Below are positions 23,346 through 33,103 of a stretch of DNA of 64,000 nt, one piece after another. The notes below the pieces were generated by a model that saw nothing but the letters and a program-made list of their open reading frames with translations, ran no database searches and was not told where the DNA came from. How positions within the stretch are numbered: position 1 is the stretch's first letter; every line of letters begins with the position of its first letter. A program made the translations under genes and the position numbers. This DNA comes from Iris pallida (taxonomy: Eukaryota > Streptophyta > Magnoliopsida > Asparagales > Iridaceae), in contig JANAVB010016199.1 in NCBI GenBank assembly GCA_029216955.1, positions 13,145,989 to 13,209,988 of the forward strand, read 5' to 3'.

Positions 23346-23507
23346 GCGTAAAATTCGGGATATTCAACAATCTGCGTAAAATTTGGGATACCCAACGGTC
23401 ATCTGCGTAGAGTTCGGGATACTCAACAGTCCGCGTAAAAGTCGAGATATCCAATCTTCAGCGTAAATTTTGGGAATTTGAACCGATTTCAAAATTCTCT
23501 ATAAATA
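23346..23507 (+). promoter_or_regulatory. promoter of the antisense gene: GCGTAAA array plus TATA box
   Basis: Five GCGTAAA-type heptamers (23346, 23374, 23405 as GCGTAGA, 23433, 23461) are spaced 28, 31, 28 and 28 bases within a 28 bp tandem repeat that also carries CGGGATA and CCAAC words. A TATAAATA follows at 23500-23507, about 90 bases before the ATG at 23598, leaving a pyrimidine-rich 5' leader. Regular spacing immediately upstream of a TATA box suggests an operator or enhancer array. Which protein binds, if any, is unknown. Confidence 0.7.
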
Positions 23508-23739
23508 GAGTTTTACGAGTAGAGAGAGAACTTTACTCTTTCTCGAAATTTCAATCTCTCTTTATTCTCTTCCCCTTCATAATCGCACTTCGACTCGATG
23601 GCCCCCAAAAGCAAGACCACCGCCGGCAGCAAGGGCAAGAAGCCCGCCGCTTCGTCGACAGCCGATCGTGCAGAAACCAACACCCCATCATCAGCGGCAC
23701 CCCGACAGTCTAACCGCACTGTGGCTCCGGCCATAAAAG

Positions 23740-24345
23740 GTAGAGCACTACCTAACTTAGGCCGTGAGTTCGTCGGAGAAGAAGAAGAATCGAAGAATCG
23801 AACTTAAAACTCCACGCCTACGTTATACGCGTCAACGTAAAACTTAAAATAAAAAAATACGCCCACGTTTATCGTGTCAGCGTAAAAATAGAAACATACG
23901 CCCACGTCTATACGTGCCAGCATAAAAATTGAAATTCGCTCACATCAATATGTGCCTGCATAAAATTCGTATTACGCTCACATCAATATGTGCCAGCGTA
24001 AAATTCATAATACGCTCACATCAATATGTGCCAGCGTAAAATTCACAATACGCTCACATCAATATGTGCTAGCATAAAATTCACAATACGCTCACATCAA
24101 TATGTGCTAGCATAAAATTCACAATACGCTCACATCAATATGTGACAACGTAAAATTCACAAGTGAAAGACTTTGTGTAAAAACAAAGAACTTTTATACT
24201 TTAAATTTTTTTATCAACTTTAATAAGCGTAAAGTTTGCATAGTCAGAGTCTTTAATTTTTATGCGTAAAACTCAGACCAAGTCATTTGCGTAAAAAATT
24301 CAATTTAGGTTTTTACTAACTTGATCTTTCTTTTTCTTTTGGCAG
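23740..24345 (+). other. intron 1 of the antisense gene
   Basis: The donor is AAAG|GTAGAG and the acceptor TTTCTTTTGGCAG, preceded by a perfect TACTAAC branch-point at 24314-24320 and a pyrimidine tract. One base of a codon is left on exon 1 and two are supplied by exon 2, giving a continuous frame. The 606 bp intron contains a 38 bp satellite. Confidence 0.8.
23816..24164 (+). repeat. 38 bp tandem repeat in intron 1
   Basis: Units begin CGCTCACATCAATATGTG (earlier ones CGCCCACGT) and end in (C/A)G(C)GTAAAATTCA-like sequence. Six starts at 23937, 23975, 24013, 24051, 24089 and 24127 are exactly 38 bases apart. Two or three more degenerate units precede them at about 23816, 23860 and 23899. 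Most units carry a GCGTAAA or GCATAAA core. Confidence 0.9.
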
Positions 24346-26993
24346 TAGATTTACAAATTCACCCGCTTGCAGAAATATTTGACTCATCAGCTGGTATGGT
24401 TGGCTCAAATTACTTGGAGAACTTGTCCCATGTAGAGTTCCCTCAATCGAATCCTGAATACCCTGAAGAGAGACAACAACTGATATCTGCTCAAGGGGAC
24501 AGAATGCTGTTGTCCATGATAAATGGAGAATTTTTGACATCGCTGGATGGCCAACAATTTGCAAAGCCAGCTTTCTTATTCGGGGATGCGATAGATTTTC
24601 GGTCACAAACACACCCTAAGAAGGAGGCTTGGGTGTTCAAGTTTGGAGAGAGAGCAATGTATCTCCCCGACATGGTTAGAGATTATCCCCTGTCTGCATT
24701 TGTCCATGCCACCCATCCCCGACAGATGCTATGGAACCTGACTCCCAGCAGTCATGGTAGGCCCGACAGAATCATCTTCAAGAGGGATAGAGCCAATGAC
24801 ATGGGCTACCAAATCAGTGCTCCTAGTGGTGGTGTCGTCCCTTTCTCCGGTCTGTTACCTGGATTCATCCCGAGTGAAGATTCAGCTCTGATCCAGCCGG
24901 TGCAGTCCCAAATGTTCATTAACAAGTTCATAAGGGCTGCAGTATTATATCCTCAGGCCAACCCTAGGCTACCAGGGTAGCTGACGCCTTATAACCAGAA
25001 CTGGATCCAGCTTAGTGCTTGGATCATGAAGAATTTCAAGGCAGAGTTAGAAGCCATTGGCCTTTATGAAGCGGTAGCTTCTACAAGCCAGGGTATACCA
25101 ATGAACAGTAACCTATTCTTGGCTTTGATGGAGTTGTATATGAGTTCAACAGGAACTTTTGCAACCCCATTGGGTGAAATAGGCCTTGCCCTGCACGAGA
25201 TGCAATTCATCTCGAAGCTGCCGATGGGTGAAGTACCCTATGAAGAATATGTTCCCTCCAATCAGGAACTAGCAGAAATCAGAGAGAAAAATCCTCGATT
25301 GGTTGAGTTCTACCAAGAGCTTATGTGCCATTACTTAATTTGCACCAGTATGTATGACAGTGGGTCTCACTTGGCATATACTAATAAATGGACAACTTAT
25401 CTATTCTACCATGAGAATAGAATAGCCAAGAACGAGAAGGGGAGATTCCAAGAAAACAAGGCTCCAATCATCAACCCATGTTCAATAATTCCTTCAGATC
25501 TGATCAATAGTTTAATGATCTCATATAAGTCTCCGGATCAGTATCTATCCAAAAAGACCGAAAATATCCCTGCGGGGACTGGAACCTTGAGCTACCTGAG
25601 GCATGATAGTTAGAAGATCTCGAGGGAAGCCTTGCTGGCAGGCTTTCTATCTCTGTGGCTGCGGAGATGGGTTATGCTCGGGATCAGCACAGTAGACAAA
25701 ATTCACCGAAACGTACTATGGCCGGCAGTACGTTTGGTATTCAAGGTCAGAATCAACCTGCTATCGACGATGGTGTGCCGAATAAATGCAGGTTTGCGGA
25801 CCTTTGGTGATGTTCTAATCAACAATGCTCCTCACCGGAAGGATTTTTCTAGGGTAGAGATGCCCTCTACTTATTTGATGGGCTGGCTACTGCATCATAA
25901 CTGCAGTTTATTACCATCGGGTCCTGGAGATAATGCGGAGGTCTTCCTCTAGAAATTCAACAAAGCCACATGGACTGCAACTACTGTGGCAGACACCCGA
26001 GCAGTACTGAATTATTCACACGGTTGGAACTTCTTCTGCACAAGACCACAAGTTCCAGCCGACTGCCTCGGTGTACAGTTTGAAGATAAAAGTGAAGGGA
26101 GGACTTCATTGCCTGCGCTAGTTTTTAAATGGCTAATGTGCATCAGACCCTCCCATCTGATGTACAGGAATGAAGACAACTGTGCGTTCGAACCGTATCT
26201 ACCAAATCGGTTCGCTCGCCAGTTTGGATATGACCAACTTCATGTTGGTAATCCCTCCACCAGCTTCTACCATTATGGGAAGCTAATTGATGGTGCAAGA
26301 GCCTGGAGATTCTTTAGCATGGCTCATACCGGTGCTAAATTCAGAGTATCGACTGCTACCAGCACAACCGAGCTACGTATACTTCATACGTATGCTCGCT
26401 TTTATGCATCCATCCGTTCCTTCGCCCATGGCTACAACCTGAAAGGGAGTCTTAGATGGCCCAATAAAGGGAATGTTAAAGAGCCAATCAGGTACTTCCA
26501 GACATACCCGATGACACTGCTGTTCCAGATGAGTATCTGGAAGTAATCCCTACGGGAGTTGGGGAAACAACTGCAAAACCAATCATTATTGGCAAGACCC
26601 GAAAATGGAAATTAGGTGCAGCTGTTACCATTTCAGAGAAGAAGAAGAAGATCACCGTCAAGGGGCCTTCTAGACGGAGAGCCGCTACTCTAGAGAGCGA
26701 CACGCCAGTCGAGGAGCCGCAACATATTGCATCTTCTTCAGCTCATCCTAGAGAAGGATCCTCTGCATCTCAACCGGCAACATCAACATAAGGTGTGGGG
26801 GTTCTATCTCCGGGATGCCTCAGCTCATCACTTCACTTGTCTTTGCCACAAAAGACACAAGCTACTGAGGATGCTGCCACTACACATACTGTTGGTCAAG
26901 AGCTCATCCCATCAGATAAACCGGCCCTTGTCCTCGATGATGTCTGGGATGGGGACTATGACTCATACTTGGCACGTCCTGCACCTACTCCAG

Positions 26994-27072
26994 GTAAATA
27001 TAAATCACACAAAATCTATACAAGATTATGTATTATGATTTTGTATATTAACTTATTTTATTTAATTTGTAG
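26994..27072 (+). other. intron 2 of the antisense gene
   Basis: The donor CAG|GTAAAT and acceptor TTTAATTTGTAG|GT bound a 79 bp AT-rich segment, a typical small plant intron. Removal joins the frame ending in PAPTPG to the frame starting VIIASKP, whereas reading through the intron does not continue the acidic exon 3 frame. Confidence 0.78.
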
Positions 27073-28516
27073 GTGTCATCATTGCATCAAAGCCTGTGGC
27101 TCCTCCTCCTCAAGAAACTATTTATGAGGAAAACACAGAGTCTGAGGAAGAGGGTTCTTCTTCTGAAAAAGATAATGTCCAAGAGAAAGTACAACAAGAA
27201 CCCAAAGTAGAGGCTCAGCTAGAATTATCTTCTCTTGCTAAAAATAGAGAAGAAGAACAAACTGCAGAAGAACCAACTGTAGAAGAAGCGGCTGCTGAGG
27301 AAGAAATAGACTTCAATGAAGAGACTGAAGTACTCCCAGAACCTGAAGAGCCAGTAGCCTATGAAGGTGATGAGGATATAGTCGACCCATCAACTGAATC
27401 CGGAGATGTCGTAATAACATCCTTAATTATTGCTACTGATCTTGTACAAGTTCCTGAGAAGACAGTATCTGAACCGGAGCCAGCTACCATAACTACCATT
27501 CCTCCGACACCAATCCGCCACCGAAACTCAAGTAGTTTCGATTCCAGAAATGGCTGGAGTAACAAGTGCTGAAGATATTGTTCCTGAAGCTCCTGGAGAT
27601 CAATTAGCTATGGTAGCAGCGACAACATTGACTTTATCTCAGTCTGCTACCAAAGCAACAACATCTGCTCCTAGTCTTCAGAAAAGGGATCTGGTGGACA
27701 TTGCTGCAACGCCGAGCTCGAATGCAGAAATGAATCTCTTAGTTGAGATTCATACTGAAACTTTCTATAAGACGCTGGCAGCTCTGATCAAAATGGTCAT
27801 GAAGAAGGGCCTCAACTACGAAGGTCCGAAAGCTGCGATTGCTCTTACTATCAGGAACGTCGCCATGTTCAATGATGCAGCGAGAGCAGCGGCGCTGGAG
27901 AAGGTCATGGAGGAACTTGAACAGCACATTAGAAAATATCTAAGGCTGTCAAGCGAAACTATTGAAAGTCTTATCCAATACGAGTATGAAGCTTTATCAG
28001 CTGAATACACTGCTCGGAAGACTACTTTCAATGAATCTCTCCAAGAGTATAGCAGCAAGGTCGCCAAAGAAAAAGCTTTTTTGGCTGAAGCTAAGCCCCA
28101 GCTGGATATCCAGAGAGAAGCCTATGAAACTTCCAATATAAGAATTCATCAACAAAATAATAGAATTCGTGAAGTTGAGGCAGAATTGGCTCGCTTGAAG
28201 GCGGAGAGGGAGCAGTTGATCACAGCTCGCGACCAGCTTCTAATACAGAGCTCAATTTTGGAGGAGCAAGTCTTCGGTGCTGAAGCTACTAACAAAATCC
28301 TTGACGAAGCCAAGGATAAGATGATAGCTATTTTCGTCGACTTCTCCCATATTTGTACTCCGGAAGCTCGACGAACTATGGCTATTGCCACTGTGCTGAG
28401 CTTTCGCGAGAAGCGCCTAGCAGAGCTACAAAAATTGCTTGAAGATGTCTCTGCTCTGCCTTAGGCATATAAAGAATTTTTGTAATCTTCTATCTTTTTT
28501 ATTCTTACAAGAAATG

Positions 28517-28522
28517 AATAAA
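28517..28522 (+). terminator. poly(A) signal of the antisense gene
   Basis: AATAAA lies 53 bases after the stop codon at 28464, following a T-rich stretch with TTTTTGTAATC, as in plant 3' ends. It supports an independent plus-strand transcript. Confidence 0.6.
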
Positions 28523-28587
28523 ATATTTGTTTTGTGACCCTATCATTTATTTTGAAATTAAACAATAGGTATGAGATAGAAAACACT

Positions 28588-28845
28588 TATCAGAGGTAAT
28601 ATGAACATGACAAGTCTTGTAAACTCAATGAATTATATCTATCCAAAGGTAATGTGGACATGATAAATAATGAATCTCGTTTTCTGTTTAGAGTATACGA
28701 TACTATCAGAGGTAATATGAACGTGACAGATTGTAACAACTCAAAGAAAAATAGATTAATATCTATTCAGAGGCCATAGGGACATGATAGATAGGAAAAG
28801 AAATAGATTTAATAATTATTCAGAGGTCATAATAACATGATAAAT
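28588..28845. repeat. convergent intergenic repeat, 52-64 bp units
   Basis: The phrase TAT(C/T)CAGAGGTAATATGAAC followed by ATGACA or ATGATA recurs five times, starting at 28588, 28640, 28704, 28764 and 28817. It occupies the whole gap between the 3' ends of the antisense gene and of pol. It could carry the 3' ends of two converging transcripts; this is inference. Confidence 0.8.
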
Positions 28846-28953
28846 AATAAATTTCCTTTTTTTAGCTGGTAAGACAAAAGATCAAAATTCTCTTATAGGA
28901 GACAAAATAGTCAGCTTAACCAAACATTGGTAGCTGAGGAATAAAGAAGAAAT

Positions 28954-30216
28954 TCAGACATAATATTTCTTCAAGAAATTGCCATTAATTGGCATCATTA
29001 GCAAATCTCCATTAGGTTTAGATAACCTATAGGCACCATTGGAGAATATCGACTCAACTACATAAGGACCTTCCCATTTTGCTTGGAATTTCCCTTTGCT
29101 CTTATGAGTCATCACCATCGGTCTTCGAACAGCTAGAACTAGCTCACCGACTTTAAATATCCTCTCTTTAACTTTATGATTGAAAGTTCGAGATATGCGG
29201 GCTTGATATAGCACAATATGCTGTTGCGCTTGTAGACGTTTCTCGTCCAATCCTTCGAGTTCTTGGAGTCATAAGCGATCATTATTCTCTGTAGTTAGCT
29301 CATTAGCAATGGCTATTCTAAGAGATGGAATCTGGATTTCCAGTGGAAGAACAGTCTCACATCCGTAAACCAGTGAAAATGGTATAAAACCGGTAGGAGT
29401 TCGGACTGTCGTTCGGTAGGCCCATAAATATTCTCCAAGTTTCTCATTCCAATCATGTTTATTAGAAGAGACGAACTTTTTAAGAAGTTTAATGATTGTC
29501 TTGTTGAAAGCTTCGGCCAAACCATTAGCAGCTGGATTATAAGCCATAGAGGCCAGATTTTGGATCTGATTCTTGTCACAAAATCGATAAAATATCTGAC
29601 TGGCAAATTGTGGTCCATTATCATGAATTATCCTTCGGGGAATCCCGAAACGATAAATGACATGGTGTTTAATGAAGCTAACCATATTTGATGTTTTCAC
29701 TTCAACAAGGGGAATCGCTTCCGCCCATTTAAAAAAGTAATCGATTATAGCCAGTATAAACCGATGTCCCTTGATAGAAGGAGAGTTGATCGGACCAATG
29801 ATATCCATGCCCCAAGCTTCAAAAGGCCAAGAAGCTGCTGTAGGATGTAAGAATTCAGATGGTTGATGAATAAAATCAGCATAAATTTGACATGCTTTAC
29901 ACCGTCTGGCATAATCCACAGCATCTGCTATCACTGAAGGCCAATAATATCCCATTCTTCGGATACGGTCCTGTAATTTTGGACCCGGTTGATGAGCACC
30001 GCAGACACCATCATGAGCTTCACGGAGTGTTTGCTTAGCTTCACTCTCGGAGAGACAACGTAGCAAAAGTCCGTCATAAGAACGACGATATAACATATGT
30101 AAAGAAGAATCATAGTAGAATCGAAATGATCGTCTCTTAATTGATGCAGCTTCTTTTGGATATTCAGGTAAAATCCTATGGATTGCATAATCAATGAATG
30201 GACTTCTCCAATCCCT
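28954..30216 (-). pseudogene. integrase of the Tat element (two in-frame stops)
   Basis: Integrase inserts the cDNA copy into the genome. The frame reads through an N-terminal zinc-binding region (HDGVCGAH ... RRCKACQ, about 29890-30030), then the catalytic core with MDIIGP, HDNGPQF and AEAFNK carrying the D, D and E residues, then a C-terminal domain ending NFLKKYYV at 28954. The frame is continuous with the RNase H region but broken by TAA at 30217-30219 and TGA at 29269-29271. Catalytic residues are kept, so the stops look recent relative to the overall decay. Its 3' end faces the antisense gene across a repeat-filled gap of about 490 bp. Confidence 0.93.
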
Positions 30217-31487
30217 TTATTGAGAACTTGATTCTATAGTATAACCCTGTTCAATATGCAGATTATTCTTGACACAGAATAAGTCTCGATCCAACAAAGT
30301 AATGGTATTTTGTCTTCTGATTGGAACAGCTAAGTCTGCAGCTAAACTAGCAAGAGCATCGGCTTCCAAATTTTGAGAACGTGGTATGAATTCAATGAAG
30401 AATCCCTTGAATGAAAGGATCAATTCGATTACCACTTGATGATAAGGAATGAGGTCAGGATTTCTGACTTCATATGTCCCTCTGACCTGATTTACAATCA
30501 GTTGAGTGTCTCCATAAGCTTCCAGGAATTTAATGTCCAATTGTTTTGCTACTTGAAGACCAATCAGCAGAGCATTATATTCTGTCACATTGTTGGAGCA
30601 TGGTTCATTAAGAGAATAAGCACGGTATATGACCATTTTATTAGGAGAGACCAAGACGATGCCTACTCCGGAGACAATATTGCCTTTAGGTCCAACCCGC
30701 GATGCTCCATCAAAATATAGTTGCCAAATGTCATCCTTCAAAGTCATGTTGCAATCCACGACTTCATCTGGAATGTCCTCATATAGCTTAGATGTTTCAG
30801 GTATAGGATGAGCTGCTAAAAAATCAGCTAATGCTTGACCCTTCAATGATTTTTGAGGTACATAGACCATATCATAAGGAGCAAGCAACATCGCCCAGGT
30901 GGCTAACCTGGAGTTAAGAATGCTTGGTTTTCTCATCAATACCCGAATAGGATTTATTCTGAAGATGACATGAATAGTCTGTCCTGACACATAATGTCGT
31001 ATCTTTTGAACAGCAAAAACTAAGGCCAGATATTCTTTCTTCACAGGAGTATACATGTGTTTAGCTCCGACCATCATTCGGCTAAGATAATAAATTGCTT
31101 GTTCATGACCTTTATCACTTTTCTGTGCAAGTAGAGCACTAAGTGAATGATCCAAGGCTCGAACATAGAGCAAAAATGGTCTTCCCACCACTGGAGGTTC
31201 CAGAACAGGTGGATTTGTAAGGTATTGTTTGATGTCATTGAAGGATTTCTGACATGCTTTATCCCAGACAAACGATACACCTTTCTTTAATAGTCGAGAG
31301 AAAGGTTGACATCTCCCAGAAAGATTGGATATAAATCTCCTGATATAAGCAATGCAACCTTGGAAGCCACGAAGTTCTTTTAGATTGCGTGGAGGACGTA
31401 TTTCAAGAATCGCTTTGATTTTGTCGGGATCAACATGGATACCTTGAGAAGTGATGACAAATCCTAAAAACTTACCACTGGAAACCC
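30217..31487 (-). pseudogene. RT C-terminus, RNase H and second (archaeal-type) RNase H
   Basis: The right part completes the reverse transcriptase (ITSQGIHVDP-, LRGF-like words near 31330-31460) and leads to a first RNase H (LLYVRALDHSLSALLAQ, QAIYYLSRMM). A second domain follows with LYFDGASRVGPKG, NVTEYNALLIGL, YGDTQLIVNQV and NLEADALASLA, carrying the D, E, D, D pattern of an RNase H. Two RNase H domains in tandem are diagnostic of the Tat lineage. The segment is in a different frame from the upstream RT, implying a frameshift near 31488 in a run of five G, and ends at a TAA. Confidence 0.92.
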
Positions 31488-32353
31488 CCTAAGAAAGACT
31501 TAGTAGGATTCATCTTCAGTTGATGTTGACGCATCAACTCAAATACTGTCTTTAAGTCTTGAATGTGATCATCTTTTGATCGACTTTTGACAACAATGTC
31601 ATCCACATAACATTCAACTATTTTCCGTTGATGTTCTTGAAAGATGTTGCTCATAGCCCGTTGATACATAGCACCGGCATTTTTTAGACCAAATGGCATA
31701 ACCGTATAGCAGTAAACTCCAAGGGGTGTACAAAAAGCAGTATGCTTTTCATCTCCTGGATGCATCTTAATTTGATTGTATCCTGAAAATCCGTCCATGA
31801 AAGACATGCGTTCAAAACCACATGTATTGTCTATCATGACATCGGTAATCGGAAGTGGAAATTCGTCCTTTGGACAAGCTGCATTAAGATCCCAAAAATC
31901 TATACAAACTCGGACTTTTTCGTTCTTCTTCATAACAGGAACAATGTTGGCAACCCAGTCTGGGTGTTGTTCTTCACGAACAAAGCCACATGTGATCAAC
32001 TTTTTGACTTCTATTTCAATTACATCCGTCATATTTGGTCGAAAATGCCGTTGTTGTTGTTTTACAGGCTTGGCATTAGGAAGAATATTGAGTTTATGAG
32101 TAGCTACTTTAGGATCTAGACCCGGCATATCCTCATAACTCCATGCAAAGATATCAATATATTCTTTAATCAGCTGTATCAACTCTTCCTTTTCATCTTC
32201 ATAAAGGTTTTTACTGATGAATATCGGCTTAGATGTAGTTCCATCTCCGACGTCAATCTGGACAATTTCATCTTCTGTAGGTGGCTGTCGCTGTTGAAAA
32301 CGAAGCTTCTACTGAGTGTCCATTTGTTGTGCCCAAGGGTCATTTTCAAATGG
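31488..32353 (-). pseudogene. reverse transcriptase of the Tat element
   Basis: This copies the element's RNA into DNA. Conserved blocks are in order: HFRPNMTDVIEIEVKKL, VRVCIDFWDLNAACPKD, MSFMDGFSGYNQI, AFCTPLGVYCYTVMPFGLKNAG and YVDDIVVKS (catalytic aspartates, near 31590). FWDLN replaces the usual FRDLN, an Arg-to-Trp change. Upstream, in-frame stops TAA (32354) and TAG (about 32311) separate it from the preceding open region. The 3' end runs into a frameshift near 31488. Confidence 0.93.
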
Positions 32354-33103
32354 TTAAGAATCACCATCAATTTGAACCATGTTAACTGAGAATACACACT
32401 CAGATTCATCATAATAGTCTCCTCCAGAATATGAGTATTGTAAAAAACTGGTAGAACATTCTTCTTCTATATTTTCCTTGCACATGTGGGGTGTATCCGA
32501 TTCGATGAATTGGATTTCTTCATAATCTGAAGATTGTGAAGAACTGGAAGAAATTTTTTCTTGTATATCTTTATTAAACATGTGGGATGGATCGTATCCC
32601 AACCCATGACGAGTTTTCTGGTAAAACGGATCACCACATAATGGTAACCGTCTACCTTTGCCTTGATTGAGACCTTGCATAGTCTTTAAATCATATTCCA
32701 TATTCTGGATAATCTTAAGAGATTGTTGACTATATTTGTCAATTCGGATCCTTCCTTTATCTTTTTTTCTAAGATCGTCCGTCTGAGTAACAGGGATATT
32801 TCTAGCCAGGCCAAACACAATTTGGCGCTTGTTTTTCTTATCAGACGGAATCACAAAATAAGATTCTTCGTGACGTCTATAAATCACACAAGCTTGTGAT
32901 GATGAGGCTATAGGAAGGAGATAGAGAGAAGATTTTAGGAACCTTTGAGCATAGGGTCCAACATCGACATGAGGAGGAAAATAATTTTCCTTATGATTAA
33001 TGTATAAGGTTTCCTCTGTATCTATGTCATTTTTATGTTGATGACTTTGATTATCAGCAGATAAAGTCATTCTTTCAATAAATTTGACAGTCATGTACTC
33101 CAA
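32354..33103 (-). pseudogene. protease-RT linker region
   Basis: A 249-codon open stretch between protease and RT. It contains VYRRHEESYFVIP-like and FGLARNIPVTQ words and a SLKIIQNMEYDLKTMQGLNQGKGRRLPL segment that resembles the start of the next upstream frame (LMKKIGYDFQKAEGLNYDKGMRLPL), so a G-patch-like module occurs twice. It shares frame with the RT but not with the protease, indicating a frameshift near 33095. No enzymatic motif is seen. Confidence 0.7.

Larger units (their letters stand above)
23598..28464 (+). pseudogene. antisense accessory gene of the Tat element: plant-mobile-domain-like, coiled-coil protein
   Basis: Three exons are predicted: 23598-23739, 24346-26993 and 27073-28464. 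Both introns have GT...AG ends and join reading frames correctly (phase 1 at each junction). Exon 1 encodes a Lys/Ala-rich start (MAPKSKTTAGSKGKK), perhaps a nuclear signal. Exon 2 includes a segment near 25110-25270 with TFATPLGEIGLALHEM, which resembles the plant mobile domain. Exon 3 begins very acidic and ends in a long coiled coil (about 28060-28330). In-frame stops lie at about 24978, 25611, 25950 and 26789, and frame changes near 26500 and 27520. The gene opposes pol and converges on it. Function is unknown; a DNA-binding or anti-silencing role is only a guess. Confidence 0.75.

Noticed and set aside
23937..24164. CRISPR-like array (regular 38 bp repeats)
   Set aside because: The whole 38 bp unit repeats without unique spacers, in a plant retrotransposon intron; it is a satellite.
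24316..24612. Minus-strand frames across the antisense gene (24316-24612, 27816-28067, 28149-28391)
   Set aside because: They oppose exons with a coherent plus-strand reading and show no domain of their own.
29455..29691. Plus-strand frames inside the pol region (for example 29455-29691, 30436-30720, 31776-32099)
   Set aside because: They are antisense shadows of clearly recognised integrase, RNase H and RT motifs.
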